64,000 nucleotides of DNA from Chryseobacterium gleum (GCA_945888625.1 CAMDAH010000003.1:62001-126000); one strand, 5' to 3'; counted from the stretch's first letter, positions 27,125 through 36,875 are shown. Numbers and translations are program-made. The notes: generated by a model from the sequence alone, not told the origin.

Positions 27125-29917
27125 TTAGTTTTTAATGAATTTTTTTACGAACTGATTGATGTTTATTAAGTAAGTTCCGGATGCAAGGCTTTTCGTGATG
27201 ATATCATTTTTCCCCGAGCTTAACTCACCATCTAAAATAATACGTCCTGTCGCATCTCGTATGGTGAAATAGGCCTTTGAAAAAGTAGCTGGCAAGGTTA
27301 TGGTAAGGTCCTGACTGCTTGGATTTGGGTATATAGTCCAATCGTCATAATTACCTTCGTTCATTCCTGCACCTGAAACCACATTAATTAAAGAGGTGTC
27401 GCTTTGAACACAACCGTTTGCATCAGTAAAGCTATAGGTAATAATGTGCGAACCTTCCCCGGCGAGCGAAGGATGAAAAGAAGTTCCGATAATACCATTA
27501 CCAGTGTAGGTACCTCCAGCAGGCGAACCGGGACTGAGATTGAAAGGATTAGCATTGTTTAAAACATTGGTGTTTTGTTCCATGTAGTCAACAAGTAAAG
27601 GGCTGAATAAACCAATAAAAATAGAGTCTGTGATTTGACAATTAGTTAAATTAGTTCCCGTAACATAATAATATTGGGCTTGAGTAGGAATAAATGGCAC
27701 TCCATTTTGAACATTATTCGACCAGTTGTAGGTGGTGGCATTTCCTGATCCTGTTAAAGTTATTGGAACCCCAGGACAAGCAGTAAAATTTGCACCAGCA
27801 TTTACAAAGGGTAAATTAAAGGAAATTAATTGGTGAACAGGTGATTTTGTCTTGCACCCATAATCACTGGTAACTTGAACTTGATATGGACCAATTATGG
27901 CGGTTGTAATCGTGTTTGTCTGTGCTCCGTTTGACCAAAGTACATTATTAACGACAGCGCTCGATGTAAAGGACAACGGAGCTGTCGATCCCAAACAAAT
28001 TCCTGCAGGTCCTGATATACTAATCGTTGGTGTTTGTTCGAGCAGCAAACCTACAGCATCTGCTTTTCCATAGCCGTATCCGAAGTTTGGAAGAATACCC
28101 GTGTAATTATCAAAAGTTGCTGAAGTTGTCAAATCATTTTTAAACGTCTGCCAAGTAGCGTATTGGCATTTTTCAAGGTAAAGCGCTCCCATTCCCGCAA
28201 CGACAGGTGAAGCCATCGAGGTTCCCCCATTTCGAACGTGAAAAGCGCCTTGATCTATTGTGCTATTGTTCGCCGCATTCGCTAAATACCACATCGGTCC
28301 GGCTGTAAGTGAAATATCCCCAGCGGCAGCAATATCAGGCTTTATTGTTCCATTTCTACTTGGGCCTTTACTGCTATTTTCACTTAATTTACCAACAGGA
28401 GTAGTTGAAGGCGAAACGTAATAAACATTATTTTTATCAATATATCCTTTTCTGTTTCTAAAGTTCCCGACGGAAATTACTTTTTCAGAACAATTCCATG
28501 AGGATACAATGGTTTGTAAAGAATCTGCAAGATGATAGTTTATTATTGCTGGCATTACGGCAGCACTTGGCAATCCCGTAGATTTAAAGTTGCTGAGTTG
28601 TTGCCATGAACCTCCCCAAGCATCGTATTTACCTGCACCATAAGTCATGAACCGAAATAGATAAGAAAGTGAGTCAATTTGAGTAAAAATCACTTGCATG
28701 TGGAATGAAGCTCCAACTATTTCACGATAGGATTCTATGCATGCAATTCGTTGGTTAATTGAATTGTAGATAGTGTCATAAATTGGTAATGCAGCCATAT
28801 TGGCTGTGGCGTAATGAAAATCAGATCGGCCACGAAATTTAAAAGTAGGCGAGGGGCGGTCCGCTCCGAAAGCAAAATAATAGTGAGCGTCGGCAGTATC
28901 AGACCACAAGTCAAAAAGTATTTTATTAGGTCCTGCCAACGTAATTGCTGGATTATTTACGCTCCAAAAGAAGGAGGTATCGGCATCGATGTTGTTGCCT
29001 TGCACGTGGTATTTGCCTTGATTACCCGAATTACCTGCAGCACATACCACAAGACGACCTGCCTGGGCATCCAATAACGATTCGATATAATCAGCAGCAG
29101 GGTCATTTCCGTCGTGACTTCCTAAATAAGCACCAAGTGATAAATTGACAACAGCAGGTTTCCCCAATGAATCTGCTACTTTAAAAATATAATCGCATGC
29201 ATCAGCAATGGAAAGTGTCCAATTGGGAAGGTTGAAATTTGTTTCGACAACAATAATGTCTGCCTTAGGTGCAGCACCTTTATTTTTGGAATTAGCTTGT
29301 GCGTTTCCTGTTGCCATCCCCGAAACCGTCGTTCCATGTGCTGTACCAGTTTCCAAAGCGGTGCATGTCCCATTGTTTATAGCACTGCTATCCCAAACTG
29401 TCCCATAACCATAAGGTTGGGGAGGATTAACATTATTTACTGTATGATCCCAATAACGTAAAACCCTTGTTTTTCCGTTTGGAAACTTAAAGTCAGGATG
29501 ATTAAAGTCGATACCTTGGTCTACAATTCCAACGACAACTCCCTTTCCTGTATAGGCAGTATCTACTCCTCCTAGTCCTTGATGAACTAGATTAATGCGA
29601 TGTTTTACCATTGCGCTGTCAGCCAGTACATGGGGTGGAGCAAATTCAAAATAGACCGAACTTAGTGCTTTACTGGAAACCAAGGTTTGTATTTTTGAAG
29701 CCGTAGAATTGTAATAAATCCAGTTTTTTGTAAGGTATTTAATTGCAACACCTTCTTTGTGCAATGCATCTAAGTTTTCTTTTGAATACGTGCTACTAAA
29801 TAAGGTGTTGGTGTGGGGTTCTTTTTCGTAATAAGTCTGAAAATTTAAATATGTTTTTTGGGCTAATAATGGATTACCTGAAAGAAGTGTAACCATAAAA
29901 AGGAAAAGTATTCTCAT
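27125..29917 (-). CDS. Secreted subtilisin-like S8 peptidase with T9SS type A sorting domain
   Basis: The 930-residue protein has a signal peptide (MRILFLFMVTLLSGNPLLAQ) and a propeptide-like N-terminal region. The S8 triad is visible: Asp133 in GIVDQGIDFNHPDF, His194 in TAHGTTVSGMA and Ser567 in GGTSMASPVVAG. The domain is interrupted by a beta-rich insertion between His and Ser (about 315-470). Two Ig-like modules (about 625-840) precede a type A sorting domain (YPNPSSQDLTITLP, then IRDATGRIIL, then SLASGTYLI). It is predicted to be exported by the T9SS. It is the first gene of a two-peptidase operon, divergent from another S8 gene at 30043. Confidence 0.93.
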   Translation of the reverse strand: MRILFLFMVTLLSGNPLLAQKTYLNFQTYYEKEPHTNTLFSSTYSKENLDALHKEGVAIKYLTKNWIYYNSTASKIQTLVSSKALSSVYFEFAPPHVLADSAMVKHRINLVHQGLGGVDTAYTGKGVVVGIVDQGIDFNHPDFKFPNGKTRVLRYWDHTVNNVNPPQPYGYGTVWDSSAINNGTCTALETGTAHGTTVSGMATGNAQANSKNKGAAPKADIIVVETNFNLPNWTLSIADACDYIFKVADSLGKPAVVNLSLGAYLGSHDGNDPAADYIESLLDAQAGRLVVCAAGNSGNQGKYHVQGNNIDADTSFFWSVNNPAITLAGPNKILFDLWSDTADAHYYFAFGADRPSPTFKFRGRSDFHYATANMAALPIYDTIYNSINQRIACIESYREIVGASFHMQVIFTQIDSLSYLFRFMTYGAGKYDAWGGSWQQLSNFKSTGLPSAAVMPAIINYHLADSLQTIVSSWNCSEKVISVGNFRNRKGYIDKNNVYYVSPSTTPVGKLSENSSKGPSRNGTIKPDIAAAGDISLTAGPMWYLANAANNSTIDQGAFHVRNGGTSMASPVVAGMGALYLEKCQYATWQTFKNDLTTSATFDNYTGILPNFGYGYGKADAVGLLLEQTPTISISGPAGICLGSTAPLSFTSSAVVNNVLWSNGAQTNTITTAIIGPYQVQVTSDYGCKTKSPVHQLISFNLPFVNAGANFTACPGVPITLTGSGNATTYNWSNNVQNGVPFIPTQAQYYYVTGTNLTNCQITDSIFIGLFSPLLVDYMEQNTNVLNNANPFNLSPGSPAGGTYTGNGIIGTSFHPSLAGEGSHIITYSFTDANGCVQSDTSLINVVSGAGMNEGNYDDWTIYPNPSSQDLTITLPATFSKAYFTIRDATGRIILDGELSSGKNDIITKSLASGTYLININQFVKKFIKN

Positions 29918-30042
29918 ACGATTATTTTTCTTGCAAGATAATGAAAAGGAATTGTTTCGGCATTAGTAAATTATTATTTTTAATTTTAACTTCGAAAACA
30001 TTTAAACATTTATTTATTTTAAAAATTTAACTACCTAAAATT

Positions 30043-31422
30043 ATGAAATCAAATCGTATAATTAATTTCTTTTTCGCCTCTGCTATTTTAGCATCAGGTG
30101 CTATTTTTGCACAGGCTCTCCCGGGAACGTTAAATTGGTATAATGGCGAAGGCACAGGGATGTTTACCAATAAAGCGTACGGCCTACTAAAAGGTAAAAA
30201 TTCGCAAGCTGTTATCGTAGCCGTAATTGATTCAGGGGTTGATATAGAACACGAAGATTTGAAAGGAAAAATTTGGGTTAATACCGATGAAATTCCCAAC
30301 AATAAAATAGATGATGATAAAAATGGTTACGTTGATGATGTTCATGGTTGGAATTTTATAGGTAATGCGAACGGAAAAAACCTAGATGCGGCCTGTTTAG
30401 AAAAAACAAGAATTTTAAAAAAATTGATGGATAAATACGATGGTGTTGATGAATCATCGATTAAATCTGATGAGGAATTTCAATTGTATTTGGAGGTGAA
30501 AAATGCTGTGGAAAGCGAGCGTGCTGAATACGAACCTTATTTAGAATCTCTTGACCAATTTGATGCAGATACGAGAAAGTATATTTCTGATCATCTCGAC
30601 TACTTATTAAATGTGAATTTTGACGATCGCTCGTTAATTGGTGACAATCCTGATGATTTTAACGATAGGTCTTATGGAAATTCAGATGTAGAAGGTCCTG
30701 ATGCTTTGCATGGTACGCACGTTGCTGGAATTATTGGTGCAATTCGAGGAAATGGATTAGGGGGAGATGGTGTTGCTGACAATGTAAAAATTATGTCTGT
30801 TCGCGCAGTTCCAAATGGTGATGAAAACGACAAAGATGTCGCGCTTGCCATTCGATATGCAGTTGATAATGGTGCAATGGTTATCAATATGTCTTTTGGG
30901 AAAGATTATTCTCCTTATCAAGAGAAAGTGATGGAGGCAATTCTTTACGCTGATGCCAAAGGTGTTCTTATGGTTCACGCTTCCGGAAACGATGCTAAAG
31001 ACACTGATGTAGAGCCAAATTTCCCTACTGCATTATATAGTATGCAAGCAACGCCAACACCTCATTGGCTTTCTGTTGGTGCTTCGACAAAAGATAAAGG
31101 AGAATTGGTAGCTTCATTTTCAAATTTTGGAGCTAAGAGTGTGGACGTTTTTGCACCCGGATTTGAAATTTACAACTCTGTACCTCAGAGTGCTTACCAA
31201 AACCTGCAAGGAACTTCAATGGCTTCTCCAATGGTAGCAGGTGTTGCAGCCATGCTAAAATCGTATTTCCCGAGTTTAACAATGCTTCAAATTAGAGGGG
31301 CAATGGTATCTTCTGTGGCCATTCCAAGTGGAAAAGAGTTAAATGAAATGTGTAATTCGCGCGGTTTAGTTAACGTTTACAATGCGGTTAAAACATGTCA
31401 AAAATTGGTTGGCGGTAAGTAA
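30043..31422 (+). CDS. Secreted S8-family serine peptidase without sorting domain
   Basis: The 459-residue protein starts with a signal peptide (MKSNRIINFFFASAILASGA, cut near IFAQ). The triad residues are Asp63 (VIDSGVDIEHEDL), His223 (ALHGTHVAGIIGA) and Ser392 (GTSMASPMVAG). The 160-residue spacing between Asp and His is larger than in subtilisin. It holds a charged, probably helical insertion (about 115-200) and an Asp-rich loop (NKIDDDKNGYVDD, 86-98) that looks like a calcium site. No C-terminal sorting domain follows the catalytic domain, so it is probably periplasmic or released by another route. It is divergent from the T9SS-linked S8 gene and starts a run of closely packed plus-strand genes. 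Confidence 0.9.
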   Translation: MKSNRIINFFFASAILASGAIFAQALPGTLNWYNGEGTGMFTNKAYGLLKGKNSQAVIVAVIDSGVDIEHEDLKGKIWVNTDEIPNNKIDDDKNGYVDDVHGWNFIGNANGKNLDAACLEKTRILKKLMDKYDGVDESSIKSDEEFQLYLEVKNAVESERAEYEPYLESLDQFDADTRKYISDHLDYLLNVNFDDRSLIGDNPDDFNDRSYGNSDVEGPDALHGTHVAGIIGAIRGNGLGGDGVADNVKIMSVRAVPNGDENDKDVALAIRYAVDNGAMVINMSFGKDYSPYQEKVMEAILYADAKGVLMVHASGNDAKDTDVEPNFPTALYSMQATPTPHWLSVGASTKDKGELVASFSNFGAKSVDVFAPGFEIYNSVPQSAYQNLQGTSMASPMVAGVAAMLKSYFPSLTMLQIRGAMVSSVAIPSGKELNEMCNSRGLVNVYNAVKTCQKLVGGK

Positions 31423-31424
31423 TA

Positions 31425-31892
31425 ATGAAGTTTTTTATTTATTTGCCATTTGTACTTCTTTTAATAGATGGGAACGCCACGTTTTCGCAAAAGAAATCAA
31501 TTGACTTTCCGGATAGTTTAATTAATAATTGGCATCGCGATGCAGCTCAAGCGAACCTGGATTCCTATTTTAAGGTTTTGGGCGATGATTTTGTATTTCT
31601 TGGCACCGCACCAAACGAGCGTTGGGATAAAATGGAATTCAAATCATTTTGTAAACCTTACTTCGACAAAGGAAAAGCATGGTCTTTTGTTCCATCTAAT
31701 CGGCTATGGGTACTCTCACCTGATAAAAAAACTGCCTGGTTTGATGAAGATTTGGACACGTGGATGGGTGGATGCAGAGGAAGTGGTATTTGTATTTTAG
31801 CAAATAATAAGTGGGATCTTGTGTATTATAACCTGACCGTGCTTATTGAAAACGAAAAAATCAATGCGTTTATTAAGTTAAGGCAAGAGTAA
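31425..31892 (+). CDS. Secreted SnoaL/NTF2-like (DUF4440-type) protein
   Basis: The 155-residue protein has a signal peptide (MKFFIYLPFVLLLIDGNATF, cut near SQ) followed by one small alpha+beta domain. The pattern NWHRDAAQANLDSYFKVL, DDFVFLGTAPNERWDKMEF, then DLDTWMGGCRGSGICI and WDLVYYNLTVLI is that of the SnoaL_3/DUF4440 cone fold. Such domains bind small molecules or act as simple isomerases. No catalytic function can be assigned. It begins 2 bases after the S8 peptidase stop, and its own stop shares one base with the prmC start. Confidence 0.75.
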   Translation: MKFFIYLPFVLLLIDGNATFSQKKSIDFPDSLINNWHRDAAQANLDSYFKVLGDDFVFLGTAPNERWDKMEFKSFCKPYFDKGKAWSFVPSNRLWVLSPDKKTAWFDEDLDTWMGGCRGSGICILANNKWDLVYYNLTVLIENEKINAFIKLRQE

Positions 31893-32773
31893 TGTTTGTT
31901 TCTACTAATACCATTTCTGATACGCGCAACTATTTTTATAAAAATACAAAAGCGCATTTTTCTGACAATGAGTGCAAAGTAATGTTTGATGCCATTCTTA
32001 TGAAAAGATTAGCATGGTCGACAACAGATCTTATATTAAATGTCAACAATCGTTTATCTGAATCAGATTTGCTTTTTGTTAGAAATATTGTCCATCGTTT
32101 ACTGAATAATGAACCATTTCAATATATTTTAGGTGATAGTGAGTTTTACGGTTTAACAATTGCGTGTGACCATAGAGCGCTCATCCCTCGTCCAGAAACG
32201 GAGGAGTTAGTTGCTTGGATACTTGAGGATAAATTGGAAATAAGTAGTTTGTTAGATATTGGAACGGGGTCGGGTTGTATTGCCCTAGCATGTAAGAGTA
32301 AAATGCAAAATTGCCATGTAGTTGGAATTGATTGTAGTGATGAAGCAATTGCGCTGGCGCGCCTGAATTCAGCAACTCTACAGCTTGAGGTCTCTTGGCT
32401 AACCTTTGATATTTTTTCAGCTGACTTAGCATTGTTGAAAAATGAAAAGGGTTGGGATTGTATTGTTTCCAATCCGCCTTACATTCCTGAAGGTGAATCT
32501 TCGTTGATGGCAAAGCATGTAGTGGATTTTGAACCCAAAATTGCCTTATTCGTTCCTGATGAGTCGCCCTTGCTTTTTTATCAGCGAATTATAGATATGG
32601 CCTTACTTTTATTAAATGATAAGGGGTTTCTTTTTTTTGAGATTCATGAGGAATTTGCTATTGAAATACAAGGTCTTTTGGAGTCAAAAGGATTTATTAA
32701 CATTGAATTAAGGAAAGATTTACAAGGTAAACACCGAATGGTAAAAGCGAAAAAAACTACCTTTAATGTATGA
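31892..32773 (+). CDS. prmC: Peptide chain release factor N5-glutamine methyltransferase
   Basis: PrmC methylates the Gln of the GGQ motif in release factors RF1 and RF2. The 293 residues show an N-terminal helical substrate-recognition domain (EPFQYILGDSEFYGL, RALIPRPETEELV). The class I methyltransferase domain has LLDIGTGSGCIALACKS for AdoMet binding and the catalytic NPPYIPEGE. The ATG shares its A with the upstream stop (TAATG), and the stop overlaps the ligA ATG by 4 bases, so translation is coupled on both sides. Confidence 0.95.
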   Translation: MFVSTNTISDTRNYFYKNTKAHFSDNECKVMFDAILMKRLAWSTTDLILNVNNRLSESDLLFVRNIVHRLLNNEPFQYILGDSEFYGLTIACDHRALIPRPETEELVAWILEDKLEISSLLDIGTGSGCIALACKSKMQNCHVVGIDCSDEAIALARLNSATLQLEVSWLTFDIFSADLALLKNEKGWDCIVSNPPYIPEGESSLMAKHVVDFEPKIALFVPDESPLLFYQRIIDMALLLLNDKGFLFFEIHEEFAIEIQGLLESKGFINIELRKDLQGKHRMVKAKKTTFNV

Positions 32774-34782
32774 ATCCAGAAGAGGCACGAAAGCGCATAG
32801 AATTTCTTTCCAACGAAATTTTCACTCATAATCAATTATATTATGTCGATAATAGTTCATTGATAAGTGATTTCGACTTTGATATGCTTCTTAAAGAGTT
32901 AGAGGCGCTTGAAAATGACTTTCCTCAATTCGCGTATGCAAATAGTCCAACGAAGCGAGTAGGGGGCGATATCACTAAAAAATTCGAGTCGGTGGCGCAT
33001 CGTTTTCCTATGCTTTCACTTGGAAATACTTATTCTGAAGAAGAAATCACGGATTGGGTTGCAAAGGTTCAAAAGTTAGTGTCAGATCCCATTGAGTTTG
33101 TCTGTGAACTAAAATACGATGGGGTGGCTATCGGTATTCGTTACGAGAACGGACAATTGTCAAAAGCGCTTACGCGGGGTGATGGCGAAAAAGGCGAAGA
33201 TGTGACCACAAATGTGCGAACAATCAACTCAATTCCCTTACAACTTAATAATGATTACCCTATGGATTTTGAGATTCGGGGAGAAATTTTTATGCCACAT
33301 GCGCAGTTTCAACGTCTTAACTCGGAGCGCGAAGCTATAGGCGAAAATCGTTTTGCAAATCCAAGAAATACTGCTTCCGGCACGCTCAAAATGCATGACT
33401 CAAAAGTAGTAGCAGAGCGAGGTTTAGATTCGTTCTTATACGGAATATACGGAGACGAATTAACTGACACAGGACATTACGAATCGGTTTTGCATGCAGC
33501 AAGTTGGGGGTTTAAAACACCCAATCCAGCAAATAGATTTATTGAGAAAGTCAACGATATTGATGGCATCATGGCTTTTATTCACTTTTGGGAGTTAGAG
33601 AGGGTGAATTTAGCCTTCGATATCGATGGCATTGTGATTAAAGTAAATAGTTATCAGCACCAAAAGGCCATGGGTTTTACTGCGAAATCTCCTCGCTGGG
33701 CTACTTCCTTTAAGTTTAAGACGAAAAGTGTGGAGACCTTACTGCTATCTGTAACGTATCAAGTAGGACGAACAGGATCCATTACGCCAGTGGCTAATTT
33801 ATCACCCGTTTTAATTGGTGGCACAACGGTTAAACGCGCCTCTTTGCATAATGCGGATCAAATTGTGAAGTTAGATTTACATGAAAACGACACTGTTTTT
33901 TTAGAAAAAGGAGGTGAGATTATCCCTAAAATTGTTGGTGTGAATACGACGAAACGAATTGGTAATAGTCAACCAATTCCTTTTATCACAAATTGTCCCG
34001 AATGCCAGTCGCTGTTGGTAAGAAGTGATGGAGAAGCGAATCACTATTGTACAAATGAAAATGCTTGTCCTCCGCAGGTAAAAGGAAAGATTGAACATTT
34101 TATTAGTCGGAAAGCATTAAACATTGATGGATTAGGTGAAGAGACAATTGAGTTGCTTTACAACAATGGATTGGTTCGAAATATAGCCGATTTGTACGAC
34201 CTGAAGGCACAGGATCTTCTTGTCTTAGATCGCATGGCCGAAAAATCAGTGTCCGCTATTTTAACAGGAATTGAACTGGCTAAAAATGTTAACTTTGAAC
34301 GTGTTCTTTTTGGTCTAGGTATTCGTTTTGTTGGTGAAACAGTTGCGAAAAAGTTAGTGAAGCATTTTGGGGACATAAATCGACTAGAATTAGCAACTTA
34401 TGATGAGTTAATTGAAGTGGAGGAAATTGGTGATAAAATCGCAGTTTCGGTACTTAATTATTTTTCGAACCACGAAAACCAGCTCCTACTTAATCGATTA
34501 AAAACGATAGGCCTTTGTTTTGTTAAAGTAGAGGAGGTTCTTGATTCTAGCGTTTTGCAGGATAAAACAATTGTGATTTCGGGTACTTTTAATGTTTTTT
34601 CAAGGGAAGAATTAAAGGTGTTAATCGAAAAAAATGGTGGCAAAGTTGGTGCAGCGGTTTCCAGTAAAACGGATTACTTGGTAGCTGGTGAAAATATGGG
34701 GCCCGCCAAATTAAAGAAAGCAAATACAATGGGTGTAAAAGTAATTACAGAAGACGATTTTGTTAAACTTATTTCAATATGA
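32770..34782 (+). CDS. ligA: NAD-dependent DNA ligase
   Basis: LigA seals nicks using NAD. The 670 residues are complete. The NAD-contacting domain Ia is at the N-terminus (HNQLYYVDNSSLISDFDFD). The adenylated Lys115 is in CELKYDGVAIGIRYENG, and the OB domain follows (YQVGRTGSITPVANL). A four-Cys zinc finger runs from CPECQ to CTNENACPPQ, then come helix-hairpin-helix repeats (about 500-580) and a C-terminal BRCT domain (about 595-670, ISGTFNVFSREELKVLIEKN). The start overlaps the prmC stop and the end overlaps the next gene by 4 bases. Confidence 0.98.
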   Translation: MNPEEARKRIEFLSNEIFTHNQLYYVDNSSLISDFDFDMLLKELEALENDFPQFAYANSPTKRVGGDITKKFESVAHRFPMLSLGNTYSEEEITDWVAKVQKLVSDPIEFVCELKYDGVAIGIRYENGQLSKALTRGDGEKGEDVTTNVRTINSIPLQLNNDYPMDFEIRGEIFMPHAQFQRLNSEREAIGENRFANPRNTASGTLKMHDSKVVAERGLDSFLYGIYGDELTDTGHYESVLHAASWGFKTPNPANRFIEKVNDIDGIMAFIHFWELERVNLAFDIDGIVIKVNSYQHQKAMGFTAKSPRWATSFKFKTKSVETLLLSVTYQVGRTGSITPVANLSPVLIGGTTVKRASLHNADQIVKLDLHENDTVFLEKGGEIIPKIVGVNTTKRIGNSQPIPFITNCPECQSLLVRSDGEANHYCTNENACPPQVKGKIEHFISRKALNIDGLGEETIELLYNNGLVRNIADLYDLKAQDLLVLDRMAEKSVSAILTGIELAKNVNFERVLFGLGIRFVGETVAKKLVKHFGDINRLELATYDELIEVEEIGDKIAVSVLNYFSNHENQLLLNRLKTIGLCFVKVEEVLDSSVLQDKTIVISGTFNVFSREELKVLIEKNGGKVGAAVSSKTDYLVAGENMGPAKLKKANTMGVKVITEDDFVKLISI

Positions 34783-35249
34783 AAGTAAAAAATATTTGGT
34801 CCTCATCGCAATCGCTTTTGGTAATTTTCGACTACAAAAACGATGATCAGTTACGCGATTTTAGAAAAGCACTGGATAAAATGCTGAGCAGTAGCCAAAT
34901 TAATAGGTTGGTAATTGTAGTTAATGTTCCAAAAGAAATTGATAAGTCAACGCTTCCACCTCATTTTTTAATATACTATCATTCACCTAATGACTATACG
35001 TTTTTTGGAAAAATGAAAGACGGACAGTTGGCAACTGAATTAATTAAGAATTATGATTTGTTGATTAATTTTGAGACGCCTAATGACAAAATTATGGAGT
35101 TCATCAAAACAACTTATTTTAATAAAAAAGTTATTGTAAATGCAAAGAATTCCTTTTTTGATGTGAGTTTAACTGCCGCTCAGGAAGATCCGTTTGCAAT
35201 GCTTGATTTTATTACAACCACTTTAGAAAAAATAGATTTGTATGATTAA
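34779..35249 (+). CDS. Small conserved-looking protein of unknown function (DUF6913-like)
   Basis: The 156-residue product lacks a signal peptide and predicted membrane segments. Visible segments are VIFDYKNDDQLRDFRKAL, RLVIVVNVPKEIDKSTLPPH, YHSPNDYTFFGKMKDGQLA and YDLLINFETPNDK, ending FAMLDFITTTLEKIDLYD. The alternating hydrophobic strands and helices suggest a small alpha/beta cytosolic fold. I recall a DUF6913 family in flavobacteria placed upstream of dapA, and the context fits, but I cannot verify the match. It overlaps ligA by 4 bases and dapA by 8, so it is certainly translated within this operon. No function can be assigned. Confidence 0.75.
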   Translation: MKVKNIWSSSQSLLVIFDYKNDDQLRDFRKALDKMLSSSQINRLVIVVNVPKEIDKSTLPPHFLIYYHSPNDYTFFGKMKDGQLATELIKNYDLLINFETPNDKIMEFIKTTYFNKKVIVNAKNSFFDVSLTAAQEDPFAMLDFITTTLEKIDLYD

Positions 35250-36123
35250 TATGTTTACTGGCGTTGGTGTAGCGCTCGTCACTCCATTTGACCATTCTGG
35301 CAACATTGATTTTGATGCTTTGAAGAGATTGGTCCGTTTTCAAATTGATGGCGGAACTAATTTTTTAGTTGTTCAGGGTACAACGGGCGAGTCGCCCACC
35401 TTGTCTCGTTCAGAAAAAGGACAAGTATTAGACTGTGTAATTAAGGAAAACGCCGGTCATTTGAAGGTGGTTTATGGTGTTGGAGGAAATAATACGCTCG
35501 AAGTAGGCGAACTTCTCAAACAAGTTCCTGAGGGTGTCGACGGTATTCTGTCTGTTTCACCTTACTATAACAAACCAACGCAAGCAGGGATAATTGAACA
35601 TTACACTTATTTGGCTTCATGTACTCGTTTACCAATTATACTTTATAATGTACCGGGACGAACTTGTTCGAATGTACTCCCTGAAACCGCTTTGGCGCTT
35701 TCGAAAATTGAAAATATAGTTGCCGTGAAGGAGGCCTCGGGCAATATGGAGCAGATTATGGATATTATTCGGCAAGGTGACGAGTTTTTCGATGTTTTGT
35801 CGGGTGATGATAACCTTACATTTCCACTCATCGCTGCAGGTGCAAACGGTGTTATTTCTGTCGTAGCTAATGCATTTCCTGAGTTGTTTTCTAAAATGGT
35901 GACCGCTTCGATGGAGGGAAGAATAAAAGATGCAAAGGTTTTACACTACGAACTTTTTAGCATTACCAAAATGTTTTTTGAAGAAGGAAATCCAGGAGGA
36001 GTAAAAGTGGCACTCGTCGCAAGGGGAATAATGGAAGCCCACATGCGTCTGCCCTTGGTGCCTGTGTCCAAAAAACTTAGCGATAGGATAAATTTAGAAA
36101 CTACCCGCTTACTTGCTTTGTGA
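35242..36123 (+). CDS. dapA: 4-hydroxy-tetrahydrodipicolinate synthase
   Basis: DapA condenses pyruvate with aspartate semialdehyde, the first committed step to diaminopimelate and lysine. The 293-residue TIM barrel has VQGTTGESPTLS near the N-terminus, SVSPYYNKPTQAG, ILYNVPGRTCSN with the proton-relay Tyr, and VAVKEASGN with the Schiff-base Lys. The ATG at 35242 overlaps the upstream gene by 8 bases; an ATG at 35251 is an alternative that would remove three residues. The stop overlaps the GTG of the dipeptidase gene. Diaminopimelate supply and the neighbouring D-Ala-D-Ala dipeptidase are both linked to peptidoglycan. Confidence 0.97.
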   Translation: MINMFTGVGVALVTPFDHSGNIDFDALKRLVRFQIDGGTNFLVVQGTTGESPTLSRSEKGQVLDCVIKENAGHLKVVYGVGGNNTLEVGELLKQVPEGVDGILSVSPYYNKPTQAGIIEHYTYLASCTRLPIILYNVPGRTCSNVLPETALALSKIENIVAVKEASGNMEQIMDIIRQGDEFFDVLSGDDNLTFPLIAAGANGVISVVANAFPELFSKMVTASMEGRIKDAKVLHYELFSITKMFFEEGNPGGVKVALVARGIMEAHMRLPLVPVSKKLSDRINLETTRLLAL

Positions 36124-36872
36124 AGGGCCTGTACTTATTTGTTGGCTTTATCTTTTTGAGTTGTTTAGCTAATTCGTTACAAAAAAAGCCTAAGAATAAT
36201 TCGTTCAATAAAGTGCAAACTTCTTTGGCCTTAACTCTACCCTTTACAGTTTCTTTTCCAATTGACACGTCTGAATCTTCATTTTTAACAGATGTCCAGT
36301 CGGTGAATAAGCTTATACGCATTGACTTAAAATATGCGTCAAAGGATAATTTCATGAAAATAAAACTCTACGAACGAATAACTCATGCTTATTTGCAAAA
36401 CGATGTGGCTATTCGATTGGGAAAATGCCAAACCTATTTAACATCTATTTTTCCGTCGCTGCATTTATTAATTTATGACGCTGTTCGGCCCCTTAGTGTC
36501 CAAAGAAAAATGTGGAATGCTTTGGATACTATTCCAGTTAGAGAGCGAATTAAATTTGTATCAAATCCTGCTAATAAAAGTCTTCACAATTATGGTGCAG
36601 CTGTCGACTTAACCATTTGCGATGAAAACGGTATTCCTTTAGATATGGGGGCAGGGTATGATGATATGCGAAAAGTTGCCTATCCTTCGTTAGAAAAATC
36701 ATTTTTAGCTGAGGGATTGTTGACCCAAAAGCACATTGAAAATAGAAAATTACTACGTAAAATCATGCGTTATCAAAAATTTTCGGGAATACCAACAGAA
36801 TGGTGGCACTTTAATGCTTGCTCAAGAGAGGTAGCAGCAAAGAAATACAAGGTTTTAGAAAACGAACCCTGA
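36120..36872 (+). CDS. M15-family D-Ala-D-Ala dipeptidase (VanX/DdpX type), exported
   Basis: The 250-residue zinc peptidase begins at a GTG overlapping the dapA stop (GTGA), with a hydrophobic leader (MKGLYLFVGFIFLSCLANSL) that directs export and may be a lipoprotein signal. The M15D motifs are HNYGAAVDLTICDENG (His and Asp zinc ligands in the SxHxxGxAxD pattern) and EWWHFNA with catalytic Glu and the third ligand His. DAVRPLSVQRKMWNAL is the family segment before the zinc site. Enzymes of this type cleave D-Ala-D-Ala; without a van cluster here, a role in wall-peptide recycling is more likely than glycopeptide resistance. Confidence 0.9.
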   Translation: MKGLYLFVGFIFLSCLANSLQKKPKNNSFNKVQTSLALTLPFTVSFPIDTSESSFLTDVQSVNKLIRIDLKYASKDNFMKIKLYERITHAYLQNDVAIRLGKCQTYLTSIFPSLHLLIYDAVRPLSVQRKMWNALDTIPVRERIKFVSNPANKSLHNYGAAVDLTICDENGIPLDMGAGYDDMRKVAYPSLEKSFLAEGLLTQKHIENRKLLRKIMRYQKFSGIPTEWWHFNACSREVAAKKYKVLENEP

Positions 36873-36875
36873 TTT

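Noticed and set aside
32146-32513. Two antisense frames of about 110 codons
   Set aside because: They lie across the AdoMet-binding core of prmC and are explained by its codon use.
36120-36872. VanX-like dipeptidase as a sign of glycopeptide resistance
   Set aside because: No vanH, vanA-type ligase or vanRS genes are nearby, the protein is exported, and DdpX-like enzymes are common in wall recycling.
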